From Blumeriella jaapii (lineage: Eukaryota > Ascomycota > Leotiomycetes > Helotiales > Drepanopezizaceae), in contig VWND01000015.1 of NCBI GenBank assembly GCA_009599575.1, positions 558,001 to 622,000 of the forward strand: DNA of 64,000 nt. The letters run 5' to 3'. The notes beneath the pieces are model-generated. The model ran no database searches. It saw only the letters and a program-made list of their open reading frames with translations, and was not told the DNA's origin. The translations under genes were made by a program, and so were the position numbers. Of the stretch, positions 31,641 through 41,071 are shown in pieces. How positions within the stretch are numbered: the stretch's first letter is position 1; each line of letters begins with the position of its first letter.

Positions 31641-33281
31641 AGTCGAAACCTCGTCAAGAATCTTTCCAGGGCGCCGGAATGGTTGCCCAGGTACCCACGG
31701 GTAGCTCAGCAAATCCAGAGGGCTCGCGTCTCGATTCTGTCGCCAACGCTTGACGCCGCTGAGTTGAAGCGCTGAACACCTGGAGATCTGTATCGATTGT
31801 AACGTCAGCTGTAGAGAGAGCTTGACACAGTGCTCGGTCGAGTATCACCAATCTGCTGTCGGCTGACAACTACCGCTCAAAATCACCCTAGCTGTTACCA
31901 ATACACAGTCAGCTTGAGCTTCCGATCCTCGGGCTTGCTACCACATGCAGGGTAACATGCCGGCACGAAAAAGTAGAATCTCCTACGGAGATCCGCCTTC
32001 GTGGATTGACCAGAAAGTACAGTACTGTATCCTAAGTGGATTCGGTTAGCGAGGGCTTCTTGACGGTGTCATGAAGCAGTCCTTTGGTTTGCGACAGAAT
32101 GCATTCTGTGTCGAAAAGCGAAACCCGACACATCTTCGGTAGGGTGTTCGAATATAGAGACTGCCTTGATCTCAGTTACGATCTTTCTAGCCTTCAGACT
32201 TCAGCTGACCCATGGTCCTGAACCTGTGGATTTCTTCCGGGTCGCGTGACTACGTGCCTGATGTTGAAGCTACCCGTAGGAAACTGGGAGACGTACAAAT
32301 CATCCATACTGTCAGCCGATGAATGGCACCTACGTGTATCATTTCCTTCGCCATGCATTTTTATGGAGGATTCGGCTCGTAGACGAGTTCACTAACACAG
32401 GCTCGTTTCTTTGAGGCCCAGCTCCAGTAGGGAAAACCGCTTCGTTGGCTGTGTATATGAACTTGGGGGATGTGCATCGTAATTATTTGGCAGTCCGCTG
32501 GTCGTGTTGATCAGCGCCTGTCAGATAATCTTTCCTGATCCTGCCTGGAATATCGTGGAGTCCGAAGAAACAAGGTTCAAATTCACATTCAAGGTGCGCT
32601 TGGGCCAGATGGAAGTGCACGTCGCTAGCCGGCACAGCCGCAGAGCCTCTTTCCCTGGAGAAAAGCGATCCGGATAGACGGCATTACTCTGCAAGGAGGA
32701 GTTGAAGACAGTCTCACATACAGTATAGGAGAGGCCCACTGTTTCCATTGTCCAGGCCTCCAAGGTGTCCCGGCGTGAGGATGATGCTGGTAGTGGACGA
32801 GCCAATCGAGATTATGGACTTTTGGACTGCCTGACTACACAGTAAACAATTGCCTGTTGAATATCGATCAGGCAAAGGCAAAAGGAAGAAGATATGCATC
32901 TATCTGGATGTAGTCAACTCTTGTTATCCACTCGGTAGCCGCATCGTAGTCCTTGTTCTCACCGAGGACAGCCCCTGCATGATAGCTCATGCATGTGGCC
33001 GCTTTGAATTGCATCCCCGAATGAGCGTGATTCTTGCAGACGACACCAGAAGATAAGGACCGAAAGGACACCCCCGACCCAAAGCATACCAAGCTACGGT
33101 CTATCGACTACCCAACGTAAGTACGGATTGGAAGTTGCGGCACCACGGGCCGAAGACTTCTTTTCATGGACCAGGCATGTTGCAGCAACGCATGAAGCGT
33201 GGGTGATCTGCTAAGTACAGTATTACTCCGTAGGTTCCGACTTGCCATGGTGGGTGGATTCCGAGGACGCGTGCGAAGCCT

Positions 33282-34112
33282 TGTACCGTCCCGTACCGTA
33301 CAGTACCGTACTTCGATTCCTCCGGTGCAGGCCGGCGATGTATTGACGCCTACGGAGGTAGTTACTGCAAGTTTCCAGCTCTCACCCGGGCGAAAGACTT
33401 GCCGAAGGCCAACCCGGAGTCAGGTACTGGACAGTACAGTGCTGTACGTCCGAAAGTTGTTCGGCAGCGGCCGCAGCGATGGATGATGTCCTTTCTCGAC
33501 AAGTCGTCGCCGCTCCTCTGCACAGGTGGTATGCGTGCGTAGGCTGCAGGCCTGCTGCAGTTGTCGAAACTCTCGGTACCAATTGAAGACTGGCCCGAGC
33601 ATGCATGCTAAGAAAGATCGGCGTCGATGCTCGCGAATGTTGGTGTTCCATGCCCCAATCGTTGGTTAGGTGTCGAAGTAAAATCCCAGCTTTGCGTTGC
33701 GTTGCGGAGGATGCGGTGAGATGATGGGGGTGTCGAGAGTAAGAATGTACAGTACAAGTACAGTACTGTACTTTGCAGAAAGTATGTGGGAGAGTCGCCG
33801 CACGTGATAGCTCTCGCGCTGTACCGGTCAGAGTTTAGCGCCGCCCGGCTAAGCGGGAGCTAGCTTCTTTTGCCTTTTTCCATCGATGTCTCGACCCTTC
33901 ACCTCGCGCCTCATCTTGCCTCTTGAGGTACTTGACTTTCCTCCTCCGACCTCCGACGGGCATTCGACATACATACTTCGTACATACCGTACAGTACTGT
34001 ACAGTACTTCCGCAATCGACTCGTTCGTTTCCCTTACGCTTGTGTCCTGCAGCAAAAGCGCGTTGACGTTGACAAGCAACAGTACAGTACATACAGTACA
34101 TTCAGTACTACG
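33282..34112. repeat. Group of GTAC-palindrome clusters
   Basis: Clusters at about 33282-33311 (CCGTACCGTACAGTACC), 33422-33447, 33746-33772 (AGTACAAGTACAGTACTGTAC), 33980-34010 and 34080-34110. Spaced by 100-300 bp of non-repetitive sequence. Confidence 0.7.
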
Positions 34113-34420
34113 ACTCCGACCTCCACGTAGTAGTAGGACCACTTTCAACCCCGTCCGCCAATCCGACATTCCGCCAACCTGCCAATCTGCCAACCTGGCC
34201 CACCATCTTCTTCGCCTGCCTCACTTGTCTTGGTATCCCCCAGTACGACTTCGGTACGTCTGCTGTAAGGAGTAGGTCGGTCAGTCAATCAATCGCTCAC
34301 TCCCTCCCTCCCTCAATCCACTCAGCCAAACCTTCGGGTTTTCCCTGTTGTCGCTGCTCCACCTCCACCTCCCTCTACCACCACCCCCCCCCCCTGCGCG
34401 CTTCCTCGCAACACCACACT

Positions 34421-34478
34421 TTACTGTACTGTACTGTACTGTACACAGTACTGTGTACTGTGTGTACAGTACTGTACT
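34421..34478. repeat. GTACT tandem/palindromic array upstream of the GBP2-type gene
   Basis: Tandem ACTGT units reading TTACTGTACTGTACTGTACTG, then inverted CAGTACTGTGTACTGTG, ending GTACAGTACTGTAC. Lies 524 bp before the start codon. Confidence 0.8.
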
Positions 34479-35001
34479 TCCTTCGTACCTTTCCAGCGTT
34501 CTGCAGGCGTCTCCCCTACCCTCATCAGCACCAGCCAGGTCGGACGGCGCGTCTCATTCGTTGAATTGAGATCCTTCTGACGCAGTCCTTGGCTCTTTTC
34601 CCTCTCTGGTCTGCCCCCATCGCGTCGAGACGAGCGAGCCAGCCAGCCAGGTTAAAGAGAACCGCTTTGCTGACACCATCTCTGGCTTGCAGACTGCATC
34701 GACAGACACCCTCCGCCGTACGCCCAGCCTAGCCTTGACGCGCGCAAAAGCCTTCCCAGGACCCTCGACAGACTCCCCGGCCGCACACGTACGCCCCTTC
34801 TCGTGATTGGGCTCTGCACGCCTTTCCGACCCCCATCAGCCCGAGGATCCTTTCGGGACCCAACACAATCCGGTGCCACTAAAGCTCATCCTTGCCGTCT
34901 CAGGACTTCTAGGTTGCGCGTAGCTCAAGAAGCCTCCATCGACATACACCACCCTTTTCCGGCCCTAACCACACGGAACCACACGGAAAAACACTGCGAC
35001 C

Positions 35002-37376
35002 ATGTCTGGTGCAGGTCAGTCTTCCCCCAATACCTCCTCCTTCTTTCTCGCCCCGTTCACTCAGCCCGGGACCAGTCAATCTCTGTTCTGCTCTTTTTTA
35101 CTTCCTCACCATCATCCTTTCCCCCCTCTCTTCGATTTTTTCATGCTAACAAATCTGCGTTTCAAGTAGACGACTCGTATCGCTCTGGAGTAAGTTGCTG
35201 CGAAACAATTCGTTATTCCTCCCCTTTATAAGGCTGTAGTAGCCCAAAGCCCACTCTCGTTCCCTTCTGGCGGGTTGTTTTCTTCAACTCGTCTACCAGG
35301 TGGTCAATTATAGCCTGCTTGCTGAGACCACGCTACAACACCTTGTGGGCTAAACAAATACCCTCCCCCCCCCTACCACAACCTCTCAAACCTTGCCGCA
35401 TTTTTGCTTGCTTGTCCTTCACCCATCTTCCTTCAAGTCAACTTGATGACTGAAATAGAGACTTACGTTTCGCAGCGCGAAAGATCCCCTAGACGTCGTT
35501 CCCGCTCTCCTCGTTCCGCTAGGCGTCGTTCCTACAGTCCTCGATCGCGCAGCCGGAGCCGTGAGGATCGTCACCGAAGTGATCGCAGATCTCGCAGCCC
35601 TATCAGCGGCGGAATGTCTGCCGGTGAAGGAGTACCACATCGGTCCTTTGAGGAGAGAGCCCAAGCTAGAGAGCAGATGCTGGCCAGCCTCAAGGACAAT
35701 TCGCAACAAGACCGCCGGTCAGTCCCGACCACAACACACGCCGAAGGGACTCGAGCTTATGAATGGAACTAGGGTCTATGTCGGTAATCTCAGTTATGAT
35801 GTCAAATGGCACCATTTGAAAGATTTCATGAGAACTGGTCAGTGGCCATCACACGGGTAACGGGGAGCAAAGGCTGACTGGGGCATTTTTCTAGCTGGGG
35901 AGGTCTTGTTCGCAGATGTGTTGTTGCTTCCGAATGGAATGTCGAAGGTGGGCGCCTATACGTAGCTGGCTTTTTGAGTTTTTCTTTTCTGGTCCTTGAA
36001 GGAATGTTGGATTGACGGATTGGGACGATGTTCCGTGGGATATGTAGGGATGCGGGTAAGTTCAAAAGTCCGTGGCGCAAACCTACGCCAAATACTAACC
36101 AATCTGCAGCATTGTAGAATATGCCACGAGGGAGCAAGCTCAGCAGGCCGTCAACACTCTCAGCAACCAAAACCTCATGGGAAGACTCGTATACGTTCGA
36201 GAGGCAAGTCTTGATATCTGCTCGCTTGGGCGACAGCTGACTAATGATTGCCTGTTAGGATCGTGAGGCCGAGCCACGATTCACCGGTCCGCCTGCAGGA
36301 GGCCGCGGCGGTTATGAAGGTGGCGTTGGTGGTGGACGCGGAGGATTTGGTGGCGGATTTGGTGCCGGCATGGGTGGTGGTGCTGGCGGCGGCGGCCGTC
36401 AAATCTACGTCTCCAACGTTTGTTCCTACCCTCCCTCATGATTCTAACTCTTAGGTGGACATTATATTGACTGCGCATGCAGCTTCCCTACACCGTGGGA
36501 TGGCAGGATTTGAAGGACTTGTTCCGTCAAGCCGGTAAGTCCTGCCTCGTTGCTAACATGTACACACAGAAATGAAATTAACACGTTGTGTAGCGCGTAA
36601 TGGTGCTGTTGTCCGGGCCGACGTTCATCTTGGACCAGATGGCCGTCCCAAGGGCTCTGGTATTGTCGCCTTTGAACACCCCGATGACGCTCGCAATGCC
36701 ATTCAGCAATTCAACGGTTACGACTGGCAGGGTCGCCCACTCGAGGTTCGCGAAGATCGTTTTGCTGGCTCTGGTCCTGGCTTTGGCGGGCGAGGCGGCT
36801 TTGGCGGCGGACGAGGCGGCTTTACTGGCGGATTTGCCGGCCGTGGAGGCCCTGGATTTGGCGGGCGAGGTGGTTTTGGGGGGGGGTTCGGTGGCGCTGG
36901 CGGCCGGGGTGGCTTCGGTGGCGGTTATGGAGGTGGTGCACCCGGTGGTGGTTTCGACGGCAGTGTCCCAGCCGCCGTTCCCAATCCCTTTACCGATTAC
37001 GCTACCGCTGGTTCAGAACGAAGCGAGATAATTTATGTTCGGAACGTAAGTACATTTTCTGTTGAGACGAGACGCATGTGTTAACGGGTCATAGCTTCCC
37101 TGGTCTACCAGTAACGAAGATCTTGTGGAGCTCTTCACGACCATTGGGAAAGTCGAACAAGCCGAGATTCAGTATGAGCCAAACGGTCGATCCCGAGGGA
37201 CCGGTGTTGTCCGATTCGACAGCGCTGAGAATGCAGACACTGCTATTGAGAAGTTCTCTGGCTACCAATACGGCGGGCGCCCACTAGGACTAAGCTTTGT
37301 CAAGTATCAAACTCCTGGTGGCGGTGACGCTATGGAGACCGAGGCGACAAGTTTGACTCAGGATCAAATTATGTAG
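35002..37376 (+). CDS. GBP2: Gbp2/Hrb1-type SR-like mRNA-binding protein with three RRMs
   Basis: Eleven exons: 35002-35014, 35168-35190, 35476-35717, 35773-35837, 35895-35947, 36048-36055, 36110-36203, 36259-36417, 36483-36534, 36594-37045, 37095-37376; 1443 nt, 480 aa, frame closes exactly. An Arg/Ser domain ([17 protein letters not shown]) is followed by RRM1 ([18 protein letters not shown]1 KGCGIVEY), RRM2 ([18 protein letters not shown]1 KGSGIVAF) and RRM3 ([18 protein letters not shown]1 RGTGVVRF), with Gly/Arg-rich linkers. Family members join the THO/TREX complex and export mRNA with quality control. Unusual splicing: exon 6 is 8 nt and encodes part of RNP1; the intron after exon 7 is GC-AG (donor GCAAGT); the acceptor of exon 2 offers two AG sites three bases apart, with or without a Val. 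Confidence 0.92.
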
Positions 37377-38270
37377 AGCTACTACTTCTTCTCGAACCCC
37401 CATGTGGTATCGGCATGCAAAACCAAACACGCCCATCTTTCACCACTCTCTCCTGCAGACCTCCGGCCTCACTTCCTTGCACGTAATCTGTTTCGTACAG
37501 GAATTGCTGCGGAATCCATATCAGTCACAGGCGGAGAAGCGCGGGTCTTGTTTTCTTTGCTTCATTTGGGGTTTTTCTTTGTCGCTTGAACTTGTAAGGC
37601 ACATGATTGTAAGATGATGGGATATGCGTTATTCTCATCACTCAAAAAGTTTTCGACCGAATCAGTCAGATGCGTTGGGCAAAAAGCACATAACGTATTC
37701 AATATAATGGTTTCGAACCTATAACTACTGCGAGAGACTTAGGAATCAAGTCCGGGGATCTTCTTGTCGGCATGACAAATAAGTTCACAATCTCAATTTT
37801 TTTTTTTTTGAAATTTCCCCTCCTTTTACTCAACCTCTACTCAACACTTCCCAAGTACTCACTCAGAATAGGAATCAATAATACCTGCATTATAGGTCAT
37901 ATCTCAAGGTATCTCACAGTGACCCGTTCAATTACTCTGATCTGATTGACACCTACACAATAGCCGGATTCCAGGGCAGCGTGCCAAACAACGCACAGCT
38001 AGGTGCGTGTGATTCATCTACAGTGTTGTTCGCAGCCTTACTATTCACTCTCGACTCTACAGCAATACGGAAGAGTCATCCACATCCTATTTAAGCCATG
38101 GGCCAACGCTGTCTATTACATTCATCGGAGCGAAATACACACATTCCCAGCTCGCCATGAGAACCTCGTGAGAAGCGCTCACTTGGCGAATCACACTCAC
38201 AGTTCAACAAAATCCTAGCATATTCTCATCAAGAACGATACCGGTCGCAGGGACGCCCTGCACAAGGGCG
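37377..38270. other. Intergenic; no feature seen
   Basis: 3' flank of the GBP2-type gene and upstream DNA of the next gene. Holds a T tract at about 37799-37809. No RNA gene or domain-bearing frame recognised. Confidence 0.6.
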
Positions 38271-39903
38271 ATGTGCCAAATCGACCCCTTCACCCTCCCA
38301 TGCTGCCGCAGAGTATACGTCGAAGTCTCGAGGTTGCCCAGTTGCCCAAACTCGTGGCCCGACCGAAAATGTCCTCCGGAACTCTGTATCCAAGTCCGAG
38401 GGTTTGAGGCTGAAAACAAGGAGTTGGGGACTTGCTGGCGATGTTTGGCCGACCAGAATGGAACGTCTGGGTACAACAGAGAGGTGACGAGACCTAGAAT
38501 CGACAGAGCAAGCCTAGTGCTTGGGCTGGAAGATATCGGAGTTACTGGACGGAGGAGAAAGACGGAGGGGGACGGGGAGTGCTGGTTCTGTGGGGCGAGA
38601 GGGGTTTGTGAGAACTGCGGTTCGAGAGACAACTTGGGTGAAGGAGGGGATGAAAAGCCGGATTTCTTTGGATTCAAAAGGCCAAGGGACGCTGGAAAGG
38701 TCAAGAAGACGAAGGTGATGCGAAAGCGGGCGAAATTCTCGAGAGATGTTTTGCAGCAGGATTTTAAGCCGCCAGCGAGAATATCTCAATACCCGGATCC
38801 GGATCTGACTGCTTCTTCTCAGTCACAGCAGTCTTATCCACAGGCGAACAACGTGATGCCCCAAGCCAATGACCAAGCCACCCGAATGCTCAACAACGAA
38901 GTCGCACATTTCAATCAAGACTTCAGTGGAGGTCCAGCAGACGACTCGTCATATAGCAGACTGCTACCAACCGCTGGATCCCCGTTTGATGACACAAGCG
39001 AGAAACAACAAACTCTCACGGGACCTTGGCAAGCGATCAGCTATCCGCAAACAACGCGGCTTCGGGCTTTGCCAGCACTGCAAATGAACAGTTTTGTCGA
39101 GGCCACGGAGGCTCGAATCACTATCCAACTCAACAACCAAACGGCCAATTGGAGTTTTATGGATCTCAAAGCTTGCAGGCCCAGCAATACCATCCGAATG
39201 AGTATGCTGGCTACGATATCCAAAATACGATGCCGCATGCTCAAGTTCCACTATCACAACAGCATGAACAGCAACGCTCCCCCCGACCGACCAATGAAGC
39301 CGCGGGTCTATCTCGTCCATCTCACATGAACATCAACAGCTCTCGGTACTTGAATCCACCAAGGTACCATGCGACTGGTTACGCAGAATTCCCGGATATC
39401 GGTCCGACTTTCCAAGCATCACAGGCACAACCAAGCCCCGGAATCGAATCATCGCCTGTCAATGATTTCCGAAGACTCATGCCGCAACAAAAGAATATCT
39501 ACAACCGTCCTTTCGCTCCAAACATCGACCCAGCTCTTCAGAACACCCAGCATCACCAACAACAAATTGCTGCTGAAGAAACTTCTGATAACATATCTCT
39601 GACCAACACCAACTCAACAATAACGAATCTCAAAGTGATTCGATAAGCCGGTACCATGAGAACGGCCAAAACGATCAGGACTTCGAATCAAGCAACATGT
39701 ACCCTGCCGTGAGTAATGAGAGACCTGAAATTTTCGACCAACACAGCTAATAAGTACAGTTCAACTTTCCACAGATGAATAATGCGACGCCGCCGCAGAT
39801 GGTGGGGGATTATGAAAGTTCTCTGCTAGCGCAGACCCAACTGTCTCCTGCAGGTCAGACTTACGACCAGCCAGCTATCATTGAGCAAGGCTATTCGGGA
39901 TAG
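38271..39903 (+). CDS. Hypothetical protein: N-terminal Cys-rich domain, long Gln/Asn-rich tail; two frame breaks
   Basis: The N-terminus (MCQIDPFTLPCCRRVYVEV...CPNSWPDRKCP...CWRCLA) resembles the short Cys-rich domain at the start of many lineage-specific ascomycete proteins; a second CxxC pair follows (CWFCGARGVCENCG). Then a basic patch (KKTKVMRKRAKFSR) and a long disordered tail rich in Gln, Asn and Ser. The frame changes near 38990-39030 (DDTSEKQQ to SDQLSANN) and again near 39595-39605 (SDNIS to QHQLNNN). A GT-AG intron (39709-39774) leads to the last exon ending in QGYSG. Exons total 1567; two added bases give 522 aa. No function can be given. It may be nuclear, judged only from the basic patch. 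Confidence 0.6.
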
Positions 39904-40313
39904 CAAGTGCCTTGGCAACCACTGTGAGACTGGAGTATGGAAAATGGAAGTGTATGAATGTTTTTGTGAAATGTGGGAAGGATTTGGTCGCTGATACTGG
40001 TTCGTTGGATTTGATGCCAGAATGTGGGCGGCTTTCTTGACATCCAGGTCAGGTTTGCTGTTCGTATGTATATTAGCTAAAGTAGACAGCGTCTGGCTCT
40101 ATTTCGAGATAGATATATCGTATGCCGTCCGTATTAGCATATAGGTACATAGCGTTGGCGTATTGGAATAGCAAAATCGTTGCTTTTCAATCTTGCTTCG
40201 GATTCGTGCCCTGTGTCATTTCGCAGCCTTTTATGCAAATCTGAGTAAAACCTCAGCCGCTTCCTGTCCCAAATGCGTTCTGTTCTCACTCGACCACTGC
40301 TATCGTCGACACT
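39904..40313. other. Convergent 3' flanks; no feature seen
   Basis: Lies between the Cys-rich hypothetical (+) and SRP14 (-). Nothing recognised. Confidence 0.6.
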
Positions 40314-40862
40314 CTATTCCTTCTTTGTCTCCAGCCCTGCAGCACCCTGCTGTTTCCTCTTTTTCGCCTTCAGCTTCTCCTTCGCCTTACTCCTGTCCCT
40401 CTTCTTCAACCCTGACATACCCAGCTTGCACACCTCCGCGTACTTCGTAAAGAATGGCTCTAACGCATCGATTTCTACAATCGTCGAGAGCTTGATCCTT
40501 TTGTCGCGACCCTCCTTGGATTTGCCATTTGTAGCCCGAATTATAATGGGTAGGGGCTTGGAGGGAGTTTGGTCGGGAAAGGGCTTCTTGTGGTCGGTCT
40601 GTGTCGTTGACGAGTTCTCGTCGGCTTCTGTCCCGTACGACACTGCGGTGGTCAGACCTTGCTGTGGATATGAGGTGAGAGAAAGGTATAGGTACTGCGC
40701 TTTTGGACGAGGAATATGCTTCCGTGGTCCTTTTGCTTGCGCTCCTCGAACAACTCCGAGAGGCGCAGGAAGAACTGTTTGCGCGCTGTCAATGACTACC
40801 ACCTCGGCGACTGCGAATTAGGAGCGGCGTACATCATCGTTGCTCAGATGCTCCTTCGGCAT
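40314..40862 (-). CDS. SRP14: Signal recognition particle subunit SRP14
   Basis: Three exons: 40862-40833, 40774-40696, 40657-40314, giving 150 aa. SRP14 binds the Alu end of SRP RNA and pauses translation of secretory proteins. The start MPKEHLSNDD|FFLRLSELF crosses a 58-nt intron. Then come KQKDHGSIFLVQKR, the block PLPIIIRATNGKSK, and the family C-terminus FFTKYAEVCKLGMSGLKKRDRSK followed by a Lys-rich tail. The second intron as modelled (40695-40658) is only 38 nt and ends CAAG; it restores the frame exactly, but it is shorter than usual fungal introns, so a longer intron or a single-base indel at this point is possible. Divergent from SGD1 with 209 bp between the two start codons. Confidence 0.88.
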
Positions 40863-41071
40863 TTCTGCAGCTCAGGTGATGCGAGTTTGCTGGTGATATG
40901 AGGTGTGATATAATGTTGTGGCGTGCACTCTTTTGAGGTCCAATCGCAGCTCTGGTCGCCAAGCTCGCGGGAGCTTTGAGAGGGGGGATTCGGGAGATCC
41001 TCGGTGCATCTGGAAAATAATTCCCATTTTTATGGAAAATCTGGGGACTTCTAAACCAAACATGAACCACA

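Larger units (their letters stand above)
28644..35001. other. Gene-poor 6.4-kb interval with decayed repeats
   Basis: No gene can be assigned. About 28800-30900 is AT-rich and holds a diverged direct repeat (29861-29974 and 30104-30229). Open frames of 90-112 codons (29014-29349 -, 29491-29781 +, 30891-31214 -, 32521-32805 -, 31654-31869 -) lack recognisable domains; the last two have protein-like composition and could be exons of a decayed or unrecognised gene. GTAC clusters lie at 31588-31640 and from 33282 to 34478. From about 34300 the DNA is CT-rich and is the promoter/5' UTR of the GBP2-type gene. Confidence 0.55.

Noticed and set aside
38204..38704. 166-codon minus-strand frame opposite the Cys-rich gene
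   Set aside because: The plus-strand frame has paired cysteines and continues into a spliced last exon; the minus frame does not.
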